Below are positions 45,362 through 55,711 of a stretch of 64,000 nucleotides of DNA, piece by piece. This DNA is from Peribacillus alkalitolerans (GTDB lineage: Bacteria > Bacillota > Bacilli > Bacillales > DSM-1321), in NCBI RefSeq assembly GCF_010882125.1, contig NZ_JAAGVZ010000003.1, forward strand, positions 232,441 to 296,440. Reading direction: 5' to 3'. The notes below the pieces were generated by a model that worked only from the letters and a program-made list of their open reading frames with translations, ran no database searches and was not told the origin of the DNA. Within the stretch, counting starts at the first letter, position 1. Every line of letters starts with the position of its first letter. A program made the position numbers and the translations under genes.

Positions 45362-47101
45362 TTATGTGTGCAGCTTCTGAACATCGAAGAAAAACTCGGG
45401 GCAAGAAGTTGCTTCACCCAATACTCTGATAAATTCCTGCTTTGACTTTTTGATTTCTTCATCTTCGTAAACCATCATTTCCAATAAATAAAAATCTGCG
45501 TTATGAGGATATTGGCTTCTTAAATGATTCAATCTTTTCTTTGCCTCCTGCTTCCTCTGCAATCTCAGCAAAGTCAGGATCAGCCATCGGGCAGCTGCTT
45601 CTTTTTCTTTCCCGTTTGTCTGTTCATATGAATGCTGGAATTCTTCCAGTGCTTTTTCGTACTCCTTTGATAAAAACGAACCATATCCAGGAAAATTAAA
45701 CAGCTCCAGCTTATTTAACGGCTTAATAGGCGCAAAACAATGCTCTGTTAACCCTTCCCCGCCATTTTTCCGATGCGCAATAACTTCCCACCTGGCTAAC
45801 AGCGGAATTTTTTCAACATCATAAATGACCGGCACTTTTATCAAATTCGCCTTCGTGGCCTTCAAAAGCTTTTTAAATTTCGCATAGTCCTCTTTCCTAA
45901 AAAAATCCTTTGGTTGCACAACAATTTCCCAATCTTCATTTCCCTCCTGATTGTTACAGATTTTATGTGAAGCAATCATTCTATAATATTCATAAATATC
46001 ATTAATGATCGTTTCCCACCTGTATAGTTTTGCTGTGGACAATCCATTTTTGATCAAATCCTTTTTTATGGACTGATTTAAAAAAACCTCTGCGATTTTA
46101 GCAGCCATATCATCAGGGTCTTTCATCTTGCATATATAGGCATTTTTCCGGTGAACGGCATACTCCAGAGAACCGCGGTTGTCAGTAGTTACAACAGGAC
46201 AGCCGCAAGCCATCGCCTCCAATGGAGGAAGCGGGAAGTTTTCATAAGAAGACCCGCATACATACAACGCTGCACCACGATACAAATTGCTGATTGTTTT
46301 TTGGGACGGATTGACAAAAACCCTGGTAACTCTGGCTTTTAGCTTTTCAGTTGGTTGTTCTGGGGTAATCCAATACAAATCCATATCCAGTTCTTTTTTT
46401 ATTTTTTCGTAGGCTGCAATAATATCAGGTATGCCCTTAAATGCGGAGCTTTCCCCTCCAACCATCAGTAAATACGGACGCTCTCCAATCACCTTTTCCC
46501 CTTCAGCTGAAAAAACGGTCTCATCTACAGCATTAGGATAACATTGTGCTTCCCTGCCGTAGATTTTTGTAATTAATTCAGAGGCCTGGTTAGAAACAGT
46601 ATAGATAAATGGAACAATTTCAAATTGCATTTGAATGAAATTTTTCAATGTAAAATTCATTGTTTCATAATCGAAGAGATGGAAATCACCCTGCTCAAAA
46701 TAAACGACAGGGGCAATCCCTGTTTCAATGCTTGCCTGGATATGATCCCAGTAAGTAGCCACAATAAGATCGCAATCAGGGATTCCTTTAGCAAGCTCCA
46801 AATCAAACGAAACCTGGATATATTCCGCCTCAATCGGGAACCATGACGGCTGTGGGAAGTGGGATACCAGCGTTACCTTCGCACCCGCTTTTTTTAATCT
46901 GTTGGCATGCTCAAATATGACCTTCACGCCGCCGCAAATGCCTACATGAGTCATTGCGTAGACTACATGAAGATTTTCTATCATTTTGTTCGATTTAGAT
47001 AAAAGTTGTTTAGCTGTAAAGGGTATTCGCTTCAACCTATTATTAAATTCTTTTGTTCGAAGTTCTTGTATCAATAACATACACCTACATTCATTCCACA
47101 A
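45362..47101 (-). CDS. Family 4 glycosyltransferase with C-terminal TPR region
   Basis: 579 residues. A GT-B core (about 40-380) with GGVKVIFEHANRLKKAG, the LMVGGESSAFKG donor-domain motif, and SSYENFPLPPLEAMACGCPV, which contains the E-x7-E nucleotide-sugar motif. Residues about 400-579 form an extra region ending in helical repeats (YEKALEEFQHSYEQ). This fits a protein-targeting glycosyltransferase, as in YtcC-like spore-surface enzymes. The start is unclear: TTG at 47101 opens the frame, ATG at 47080 has a weak site, and the first conserved residues come near residue 40. Confidence 0.83.
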   Translation of the reverse strand: MWNECRCMLLIQELRTKEFNNRLKRIPFTAKQLLSKSNKMIENLHVVYAMTHVGICGGVKVIFEHANRLKKAGAKVTLVSHFPQPSWFPIEAEYIQVSFDLELAKGIPDCDLIVATYWDHIQASIETGIAPVVYFEQGDFHLFDYETMNFTLKNFIQMQFEIVPFIYTVSNQASELITKIYGREAQCYPNAVDETVFSAEGEKVIGERPYLLMVGGESSAFKGIPDIIAAYEKIKKELDMDLYWITPEQPTEKLKARVTRVFVNPSQKTISNLYRGAALYVCGSSYENFPLPPLEAMACGCPVVTTDNRGSLEYAVHRKNAYICKMKDPDDMAAKIAEVFLNQSIKKDLIKNGLSTAKLYRWETIINDIYEYYRMIASHKICNNQEGNEDWEIVVQPKDFFRKEDYAKFKKLLKATKANLIKVPVIYDVEKIPLLARWEVIAHRKNGGEGLTEHCFAPIKPLNKLELFNFPGYGSFLSKEYEKALEEFQHSYEQTNGKEKEAAARWLILTLLRLQRKQEAKKRLNHLRSQYPHNADFYLLEMMVYEDEEIKKSKQEFIRVLGEATSCPEFFFDVQKLHT

Positions 47102-47154
47102 TATTTTGGATTATCACCGTATTTTATGAAAGAAAATAATTTAAGTGAGAATTT

Positions 47155-47189
47155 TAAAAGGCACAGAAACAAACAATGTTCCTATGCCC
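47155..47189 (-). terminator. Terminator of the Gly-Pro-Thr collagen-like gene
   Basis: On the minus strand, GGCATAGGAAC pairs with GTTTCTGTGCC around ATTGTTT and is followed by TTTT, 11 bases past the stop. Confidence 0.7.
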
Positions 47190-47199
47190 TCTATCTAAC

Positions 47200-49192
<1,993 letters not shown>

Positions 49193-49392
49193 TTATACAA
49201 GTTTTTTCATTTCATGGACAGTAATGTTTGGTTGGACAAACTCGCCATTCACATAACAATGACTGCAATACATTTCACTTTTATGTCCGTTTTTTTCTGT
49301 TCCCCCACCATTTTCATCTCTCGATAATGGCATACCACAGCTTTGGCAATTCTTATTTTTTTTCAAAACTCTTCCACCTTTTAACACTATGA

Positions 49393-49590
49393 TTAATTAT
49401 TTAATTCAATTTTACCACTTACATTATTACTAATATGATGGTTTAAATACACACTTAAAGCCGGCAATACTAGAAAGGTAAACGAAATAATCCCTTCTGT
49501 CCAACAGTCTTTTAAAAATAATTGCATGGTAACAAAGCTAAAACCAAGAACTACAAGAAATGAAAGAATGGAAATAATCCCCTTAACCAA
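49393..49590 (-). CDS. Small membrane protein, duplicate copy
   Basis: 65 residues, two hydrophobic segments, identical to the 51542-51739 copy except for Cys in place of Tyr at one position (LFLKDCWTEG). The start is TTG at 49590 with AGAGGTG about 8 bases upstream, as in the other copy; an ATG seven codons earlier lies within that site. Function unknown. Its reading frame is intact, although both neighbours in this copy are broken. Confidence 0.65.
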   Translation of the reverse strand: MVKGIISILSFLVVLGFSFVTMQLFLKDCWTEGIISFTFLVLPALSVYLNHHISNNVSGKIELNN

Positions 49591-49675
49591 TATAATACAC
49601 CTCTTTCGCATTAAGTAGTCTATGTATATGTCTGCACTATAAAAAAGAGAAGTGCCACTGCACTCCCCTCCATAA

Positions 49676-49898
49676 TCATTCCAACCATGTATACATATAA
49701 TTCGTATCTTCGATATCTTTTGCTTTTTTCACAGTTTTTAGTGGTTTGAAAGTATCGATCATGACCGCAAGCTCAAGGGTCTCTTTTTTGCCGATGCTTG
49801 CTTCTGTTTTACTTGGGTGTAACGTGATGGAACCTTCTTTAAATCCTTTACGGCTCATAAAGTTTCCTTTAACGTAATATAGAAGCTCATCACTGTTT
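49676..49898 (-). pseudogene. Truncated homogentisate dioxygenase tail (duplicate)
   Basis: Repeats the last 70-odd codons of hmgA (51825-52073), with a 27-base in-frame deletion that removes GIPHGPHPG, the motif with a metal-ligand histidine. The 5' four fifths of the gene are absent. It cannot encode an active enzyme. Confidence 0.88.
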
Positions 49899-49919
49899 AG
49901 TCAGTTTAATTTAACTTAT

Positions 49920-50873
49920 TTATGCGGGTGGGAGTGTAAAAGGAAATTCTTGAACTGTTGTTATATCACAAAGACTTAATATCCATACTGCACCTGGTGC
50001 AGTACTACTATTATTTTGGGTAAATCTTGCTACACCTTGACCAATATCAGCTGCAGATCGAATAAATACATTTTGTAAATTATTAAAATGTGGAGAATTT
50101 GTATCAACATCGATTGCCACACCAGTTAAACCTGATAAAAATTCTCTCATTCCCTCTTCACAACAATCACAGTTTTCAACAGCTTGAGGGAGAGTTACAG
50201 TATTTAAACTTGTTAAATTTGTACCTGAGGTAGCATGGATTCCAACTACGTTACAAATAGGGAAAGCGGCATTCCTACGAGATTGCCCCCCTCCAGGAAC
50301 AGTCCCTACAACAATAGTATCGTTTACAATGACTTGAGGTATAAAATTGTTATCACCACTTCCTGGGCCAGTTTGATCGATAGTTCCAATTTCTATTTCA
50401 ATTTCTCCTGGTAGATTAATTAAAGATTGTAATACAGCCCTCATTCCTTCTGTACAGCAGTCACAAGTTGGACAATCACATTCTCCCGTTGCTCCTGTTG
50501 CACCCTGCGCTCCTGTTGCTCCTGTTGCTCCTGTTGCTCCGGCTGGTCCTTTTGGGCCTTCTGGTCCACTTGGTCCTTCTGGCCCTTTTGGTCCTTCCGG
50601 TCCTCTTGGCCCTTCCGGTCCTCTTGATCCTTCCGGACCTTCTGATCCAGTTTTACCTCTTTTTCCTTTTTTTCCTCTTAAACAACATACACACTCCTTC
50701 TTTTTATGATGGCATTTTTCACAGCAGTCATGATCAACATGTTTGCATTTGTGTTTCTTGCAATCTCTTTCGCCACATACAACGCAGCAGTCATGATAGA
50801 CATGTTTGCATTTGTGTTTCTTGCAAACTTTTTCGCCACATACATCGCAGCAGTCATGATGTTTTTTCCCCAT
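49920..50873 (-). CDS. Cys/His-rich collagen-like probable spore-surface protein
   Basis: 317 residues. Residues 5-65 contain three copies of a H-D-C-C-x2-C-G-E-x2-C-K-K-H-K-C-K-H-V type unit, likely metal-binding or cross-linking. Residues about 66-132 are 22 or so Gly-X-Y triplets (GPEGPRGPEGPKGPEG, then GATGATGATGAQ). The remaining part has two modules, each beginning C-D-C-C-x-E-G-M-R and followed by about 80 residues. I know no described protein with this order. ATG at 50873 has AAGGAG but at a long spacing of 13 bases; see the finding on a possible -1 frameshift from an upstream frame. Confidence 0.75.
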   Translation of the reverse strand: MGKKHHDCCDVCGEKVCKKHKCKHVYHDCCVVCGERDCKKHKCKHVDHDCCEKCHHKKKECVCCLRGKKGKRGKTGSEGPEGSRGPEGPRGPEGPKGPEGPSGPEGPKGPAGATGATGATGAQGATGATGECDCPTCDCCTEGMRAVLQSLINLPGEIEIEIGTIDQTGPGSGDNNFIPQVIVNDTIVVGTVPGGGQSRRNAAFPICNVVGIHATSGTNLTSLNTVTLPQAVENCDCCEEGMREFLSGLTGVAIDVDTNSPHFNNLQNVFIRSAADIGQGVARFTQNNSSTAPGAVWILSLCDITTVQEFPFTLPPA

Positions 50874-50974
50874 GCTATATACAATTCTCCTTTAAAAAGA
50901 ACTGAAACTCCTAATAAAATGGAAAAGAAAAAGGGCCCACTTTTTGCTTTTTTTCTAGACCAAATCACTTCCAT
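50678..50974 (-). other. Upstream overlapping frame with strong ribosome site
   Basis: 98 codons from ATG 50974, preceded by GGAGGGGG at ideal spacing. The first 36 residues (MEVIWSRKKAKSG, then PFFFSILLGVSVLF as a hydrophobic segment) lie before the collagen-like start. The frame then overlaps the collagen-like gene, one frame off. At 50862-50868 the sequence in this frame is A-AAA-AAC, and a -1 slip there enters the collagen-like frame exactly at HHDCC. I regard the first 36 codons as possibly translated and the rest as a shadow. Confidence 0.4.
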
Positions 50975-51242
50975 ATAGCCCCCTCCAATCGGAGAACTAA
51001 AGTAAGAGGATCCTTGTTCTTTTAGAAAATAATTTTAATGCTACAGATATTTTATGTTAAGGCATATATAATGCATGGGGTTTTGTCTATTGCCGCACAC
51101 TTTTTTAGTACAAATCCCCATAATTCTTAAGAATCTAGCTGTTTAATTAGTTAAGATAGCTAAAAACCTCTCTCTAAAAATATGAAAGAGCCACCGAATT
51201 GAAATTCGGTGGCTCTTCTATGTTAAAATCTAAACCGCTTTA
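50874..51242. other. Intergenic/leader region between the collagen-like and zinc-ribbon genes
   Basis: Contains the leader frame described above (to 50974), AT-rich sequence that should hold the collagen-like gene promoter, and the terminator of the zinc-ribbon gene at 51186-51216. Confidence 0.45.
51186..51216 (-). terminator. Terminator of the intact zinc-ribbon gene
   Basis: AGAGCCACCGAATT and AATTCGGTGGCTCT around GAA, 27 bases past the stop. Confidence 0.8.
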
Positions 51243-51515
51243 TTATGACAAAGAGCTATTTTCCCATCGTTTTAGTTTATGAATGTTTCTGGTAAACAAT
51301 TTCGCAAGGAATCTAGGCATTCCAAATTCCACAATTTTGTCTTCTACTAGTTTCTTCATTTCATGGACAGTTATATTCGGTTGTACAAATTCCCCATTCA
51401 CATAACAATGACTGCAAAATAATTCAATTTTTTTACCGTTTTTTTCAGTTCCACCACCATTTTCATCTCTTGATAATGGCATACCACAGCTTTGGCAATT
51501 CTTATTTTTTTTCAA
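51243..51515 (-). CDS. Zinc-ribbon domain protein (zf-ribbon_2 type)
   Basis: 90 residues. CQSCGMPLSRDENGGGTEKN and FCSHCYVNGEF supply four Cys of a zinc ribbon, and PNITVHEMKKLVEDKI is the usual continuation in this family, found in many Bacilli with unknown role. TTG at 51515 is the likely start, 7 bases after AAGGTGG. It follows the small membrane gene by 26 bases; both lie downstream of hmgA. Confidence 0.8.
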   Translation of the reverse strand: MKKNKNCQSCGMPLSRDENGGGTEKNGKKIELFCSHCYVNGEFVQPNITVHEMKKLVEDKIVEFGMPRFLAKLFTRNIHKLKRWENSSLS

Positions 51516-51541
51516 AACACGTCCACCTTTTAACACTATGA

Positions 51542-51739
51542 TTAATTATTTAATTCTATTTTACCACTTACATTATTACTAATATGATGGTTTAAATACA
51601 CACTTAAAGCAGGCAATACTAGAAAGGTAAACGAAATTATCCCTTCTGTCCAATAATCTTTTAAAAATAATTGCATGGTAACAAAGCTAAAACCAAGAAC
51701 TACAAGAAATGATAGAATGGAAATAATACCCTTAACCAA
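51542..51739 (-). CDS. Small membrane protein
   Basis: 65 residues: two hydrophobic segments (IISILSFLVVLGFSFVTMQ and GIISFTFLVLPALSVYL). The start is TTG with AGAGGTGAG 6-7 bases upstream. Function unknown. It sits between hmgA and the zinc-ribbon gene, and its near-identical duplicate is at 49393-49590. Confidence 0.7.
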   Translation of the reverse strand: MVKGIISILSFLVVLGFSFVTMQLFLKDYWTEGIISFTFLVLPALSVYLNHHISNNVSGKIELNN

Positions 51740-51824
51740 TATAACTCACCTCTTTCGCTTTAAGTAGTCTATGTATATGTCTGTACCATAAAAAAGAGAA
51801 GTGCCACTGCACTCCTCTCCCTAA

Positions 51825-52973
51825 TCATTCCAACCATGTATACATATAATTCGTATCTTCGATATCTTTTGCTTTTTTCACAGTTTTAAGTGGTTTGAAC
51901 GTATCAATCATGACCGCAAGCTCAAGAGTCTCTTTTTTACCAATGCTTGCTTCTGTTTTACCTGGGTGTGGTCCATGTGGAATCCCACTTGGGTGTAACG
52001 TGATGGAACCTTCTTTAACTCCTTTACGGCTCATAAAGTTTCCTTTAACGTAATAAAGAAGCTCATCACTGTTGACATTGCTATGATAGTATGGGGCAGG
52101 AATTGATTCTGGATGATAATCATACAGCCTAGGAACAAACGAACAAACGACAAAGTTATGAGCTTCGAACGTTTGATGAACCGGTGGTGGCTGATGCACA
52201 CGTCCTGTAATTGGTTCAAAATCTGCAATATTAAAGACCCACGGATACAAATATCCGTCCCACCCTACCACGTCCATTGGATGGTGGTTTAGGGTATGCT
52301 TATGCATGTAGCCTCTTGACTTGGTCAAAACGACGTGCTCACCTTTTACCGAATGTGTCACAAGCTCTTCAGGTCCTCGTATGTCCCGCTCACAAAACGG
52401 GCTATGTTCCAGCAACTGGCCGTATTCATTTCGGTAGCGTCTTGGAGTCGTAATTTGACTGAACGCTTCTACGACTAAAATCTTGGTCTCATCGGTTGGA
52501 ATAAGTTTATAAATCGTTCCAATCGGAATGACTACATAATCACCAGGATGGTACGTGATTGTTCCGAACATCGTTTCAATTTTACCAGTTCCGTAATGAA
52601 CAAACAGCATTTCATCTCCATCGCCATTCCGGTAATAATCGTCCATTGGCTTATCTGCATGAATGATTCCGATCAACAAGTCGCTATTTCCTAAAATATA
52701 TTCTCTAGCGCTCAGTGCATCTCCTTTATGGGTAATGTCCGTCGTATAAAAATGACGGTGATTCAACGATTCCATCTCTTCATACTCTGGTAAATATGAA
52801 CCTAACAGATCTGATTTCGCTACCTCTGTCGGCATGAAATGGTGATAAAGGATGGACTGAGTTCCAGAGAATCCTTTCGTCCCCATCACCTGCTCACGAA
52901 ACAAGCTTCCGTCATCTTTTTTGAACATCGTATGTCTTTTATGCGGGATTTTCCCTAATTGACGATAAAACAT
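51825..52973 (-). CDS. hmgA: Homogentisate 1,2-dioxygenase
   Basis: 382 residues. It opens the ring of homogentisate to maleylacetoacetate. The cupin fold of the family is seen in GDEMLFVHYGTGKIETMFG, YHPGDYVVIPIGTIYKL, and the C-terminal ITLHPSGIPHGPHPG with a metal-ligand His. ATG at 52973 follows GAAGGTGA; an extension to 52997 overlaps the upstream gene. It lies 4 bases after the fumarylacetoacetase gene. It is shorter than the classical 440-residue enzymes but typical of the Bacillus form. Last enzyme gene of the tyrosine operon; its tail is duplicated at 49.7 kb. Confidence 0.88.
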   Translation of the reverse strand: MFYRQLGKIPHKRHTMFKKDDGSLFREQVMGTKGFSGTQSILYHHFMPTEVAKSDLLGSYLPEYEEMESLNHRHFYTTDITHKGDALSAREYILGNSDLLIGIIHADKPMDDYYRNGDGDEMLFVHYGTGKIETMFGTITYHPGDYVVIPIGTIYKLIPTDETKILVVEAFSQITTPRRYRNEYGQLLEHSPFCERDIRGPEELVTHSVKGEHVVLTKSRGYMHKHTLNHHPMDVVGWDGYLYPWVFNIADFEPITGRVHQPPPVHQTFEAHNFVVCSFVPRLYDYHPESIPAPYYHSNVNSDELLYYVKGNFMSRKGVKEGSITLHPSGIPHGPHPGKTEASIGKKETLELAVMIDTFKPLKTVKKAKDIEDTNYMYTWLE

Positions 52974-52977
52974 TGCT

Positions 52978-53907
52978 TCACCTTCTTCCTTCCACAATCG
53001 TATTTTTCAACGTGCCAAGACCCTCTATCGAAAATTCGACTTCATCGCCCGGCTCCAGCCAACGATGGACCTCCGTCCCAAGCTCTAAAATGCAGCCCGT
53101 TCCCACAGTTCCAGACCCGATGACTTCACCTGGATACAAAGTGACCCCTTTTGATGCCCGTTCAATCATCTCTCCAAACGAATAATATATGTCTTTCAAG
53201 TTTCCTTTAGATAACAGCTTGCCGTTTACTGTCGCTCTCATTTCTAAATCGTACACTTCATCATGTCGATACAATTCTAGTTCTTCCTTTGATACCAGGT
53301 ATGGACCAAAGGAAGTGGCAAAGTCTTTCCCTTTCGCAGGTCCAAGACCAACCTTCATTTCTTCCCGTTGAATGTCCCTGGCACTCCAATCATTCATGAT
53401 AAAGTAGCCAAAAATATAATCCTCTGCGTCACTTGCAGTGATGTCTCTCCCTTGCTTTCCAATCACACAGGCAATTTCCAGCTCATAATCCAACCACTTG
53501 CATCCAGGCGGTCGTTCAATCTCTTCATCCGGACCTTTTACCGCCAAGTGATTAGTAAAATAAAATACAGGAAAGTCATACCACTCTGGAATGACATCGA
53601 GTCCCCTTCGGCTACGGGAAGTTTTCACATGCTGTTCAAACGCATAGAAATCGCGGATACTGACTGGCCTAGGTAGGGGAGCCAACAGAGTCACATCAGT
53701 TAGTGAGTGAACACCTTTGCACACTTGATCAAAAACAGGAAGTTCTTCAATGATCAAAGTATTCTGTTCATAGTCTTCAAGAAACGCCTGTAAAGTGGAT
53801 GGAAGCTTTCCGTTACTTACAACATTCATATCCACAACTAAACTATTTTCTTGAAGCCATCCAGCTGAAACTTTTCCTTCTCTGGTTTGAAAGGTTACAT
53901 ATTTCAT
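52978..53907 (-). CDS. Fumarylacetoacetate hydrolase family protein
   Basis: 309 residues. Motifs of the FAH fold: DYELEIACVIGKQGRDI (metal-binding Glu pair), GYFIMNDWSARDIQ, KGKDFATSFGPYLV and GEVIGSGTVGTG. In the pathway it splits fumarylacetoacetate (or its maleyl isomer) to fumarate and acetoacetate, the last step of tyrosine breakdown. ATG at 53907 follows AAGGTGAGG. Cotranscribed with hmgA (4-base gap). No separate maleylacetoacetate isomerase is visible in this window. Confidence 0.9.
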   Translation of the reverse strand: MKYVTFQTREGKVSAGWLQENSLVVDMNVVSNGKLPSTLQAFLEDYEQNTLIIEELPVFDQVCKGVHSLTDVTLLAPLPRPVSIRDFYAFEQHVKTSRSRRGLDVIPEWYDFPVFYFTNHLAVKGPDEEIERPPGCKWLDYELEIACVIGKQGRDITASDAEDYIFGYFIMNDWSARDIQREEMKVGLGPAKGKDFATSFGPYLVSKEELELYRHDEVYDLEMRATVNGKLLSKGNLKDIYYSFGEMIERASKGVTLYPGEVIGSGTVGTGCILELGTEVHRWLEPGDEVEFSIEGLGTLKNTIVEGRR

Positions 53908-53914
53908 AGAATCC

Positions 53915-54535
53915 TCACCTTGGCAATGTTTTTCTAGTAATTTCGAATGTATCCGTAAGAGGTTTGGTATAAGCTTGACCTGCCAATCGCCCAATCGGAT
54001 TTAATCCGACTGAATTTATTCGGCCTCCTTCAAACAATTCATCATCAACATGAACATGCTTGACTCTACCAATCACCAAACTCCCTGAACCAGCATGTTC
54101 ACCAAAATGAAGAACTTGATGCAGCTCACATTCCAAATGGACTTTGCTTTCCTTGACACGATAAGGTGCGACAGATGCACTTTTTTCCTTAGTCAGTCCA
54201 GCTTGATCGAATTCATCAACATCTGAATCAAATTCAGTTGCACATTCATTCATTTGTTCTGCAATTTCTTCACTGACGATATTGATGACAAATTCCTTTG
54301 TGTTTTCAATGTTCACTAATGTATCCTTTTTCGCTCCATCAGTTCCCCTTCTCATCGGAGAAAAACATACCATCATTGGATCAGCAGAAATGGCTGTGAA
54401 AAAGCTGAACGGTGCTAGATTACTAACTCCCTGTTCATCAATGGACGAAACAAAGGCGATAGGACGAGGTAAAATTGAACCTACTATCAGTTTGTAGGCA
54501 TCTCTCCAAGCTAGTGTTTCTGGTTGTACTTCCAT
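53915..54535 (-). CDS. Flavin reductase-like domain protein
   Basis: 206 residues: GSILPRPIAFVSSIDEQGVSNLAPFSFF and RKGTDG-like FSPMRRGTDGAKKDT are the FMN-binding split-barrel motifs of flavin reductase-like proteins. It sits between hisC-like and fah genes, 3 bases from the former. It may supply reduced flavin or be an FMN protein; its role in tyrosine breakdown is not known, although similar genes are found in such clusters in Bacilli. Confidence 0.82.
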   Translation of the reverse strand: MEVQPETLAWRDAYKLIVGSILPRPIAFVSSIDEQGVSNLAPFSFFTAISADPMMVCFSPMRRGTDGAKKDTLVNIENTKEFVINIVSEEIAEQMNECATEFDSDVDEFDQAGLTKEKSASVAPYRVKESKVHLECELHQVLHFGEHAGSGSLVIGRVKHVHVDDELFEGGRINSVGLNPIGRLAGQAYTKPLTDTFEITRKTLPR

Positions 54536-54538
54536 GTT

Positions 54539-55645
54539 TTATTCCACCTTCCTCGATAGAATCTCGTTTAATGCCGTTCTAAAAGCCTCATTATCCTCAC
54601 TTGTTCCAAGTGTCACCCTGAACATGGAAGGGTAACCCAATAAATGACCAGAACGAACGACAAACCCTTTTTTCAACAATTCACTAGAAACGAGTTCTCC
54701 CGAAGTCTTGGTATCGACCATGATAAAATTCGTTTGTGATGGGAAGTATGGTAAATCCATCCCTGAAAAGGCAAGCTGCATTTTATTCCGCTCTTCTTCA
54801 TTAAGTTTAGTACAAGAGATAATGAATCCTTGATCCTCTAATGCTGCAAGGGCAGAGATTTGTGCGAGTCCGTTAGCATTAAACACTTCTTTTACTTTTA
54901 ATAGCTCACCTACTAAGGCAGGGTGGGCAATTCCATAGCCAATCCTTAGACTTGCCAAACCATAAATCTTAGAAAAAGTTCGTAAGATTACGAGATTGGG
55001 ATGCTGTTTTAATAGCGGGATCGACTCTAGATAGTCCTCACTTGTTACATACTCAAAGTACGCCTCATCTAGAACAATCAAGACTTGTTCAGGAATGGAC
55101 TGTATAAAATGAAGAAGCTCATCTTTTCCAACAATCGTGCCGGTCGGATTATTTGGATTACACACAAAGACCATCTTCGTACGTGGAGTGATGGATTCCA
55201 GCATATTATTCAAATCGTGTACACCATCCACAAGAGGAACGATAACTGGCTTTCCACCTTCAATCAACACATTCGTTTTATATCGAGGAAACGTCACATC
55301 TCCCATAACCGCTTCATCTTCAGGACTAATATATGTACGAGTCAGTACGCGGATTAATTCATCCGAACCATTTCCTAAAATAAATTGATTCGCATCCAAT
55401 CCATAAAACTCTGCTAATTTTAAACGTAAATCCCGTACCGCTCCGTCAGGATACAGATGAAGATTATCCAATGAACCAAGAATGATTTGTTTAACGAGTG
55501 GCGAGGTGCCGTACACATTTTCATTCTCAGACATCTTCCGTATGTGTGTTAATCCTAACTCTTTCTTAACGTCCTCTAACGATTGACCCAGAACATAAGG
55601 AGCGATTGTTTCTACTTGCGTTCTTGTTCGAATTGGAAAAGTCAT
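54539..55645 (-). CDS. HisC-like PLP aminotransferase (probable aromatic aminotransferase)
   Basis: 368 residues, fold type I: NGSDELIRVLTRTY, FVCNPNNPTGTIV, VLDEAYFEY, and the PLP-lysine block TFSKIYGLASLRIGYG. Sequence is closest to histidinol-phosphate aminotransferase, but its place between hpd and hmgA-fah suggests tyrosine to 4-hydroxyphenylpyruvate. Many Bacillus HisC enzymes act on aromatic amino acids too. No his genes are nearby. Confidence 0.87.
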   Translation of the reverse strand: MTFPIRTRTQVETIAPYVLGQSLEDVKKELGLTHIRKMSENENVYGTSPLVKQIILGSLDNLHLYPDGAVRDLRLKLAEFYGLDANQFILGNGSDELIRVLTRTYISPEDEAVMGDVTFPRYKTNVLIEGGKPVIVPLVDGVHDLNNMLESITPRTKMVFVCNPNNPTGTIVGKDELLHFIQSIPEQVLIVLDEAYFEYVTSEDYLESIPLLKQHPNLVILRTFSKIYGLASLRIGYGIAHPALVGELLKVKEVFNANGLAQISALAALEDQGFIISCTKLNEEERNKMQLAFSGMDLPYFPSQTNFIMVDTKTSGELVSSELLKKGFVVRSGHLLGYPSMFRVTLGTSEDNEAFRTALNEILSRKVE

Positions 55646-55711
55646 ATTCTTAATGCCCCGCTTTCTATGTACAAAAGAGGGAGAACATAGCCCCCCTCTT
55701 TCTCTGATCTA

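Larger units (their letters stand above)
51183..52073 (-). repeat. Segmental duplication, intact copy
   Basis: Parental-looking copy of the block repeated at 49060-49898. It ends inside hmgA, so the duplication junction falls within that gene. Confidence 0.88.
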
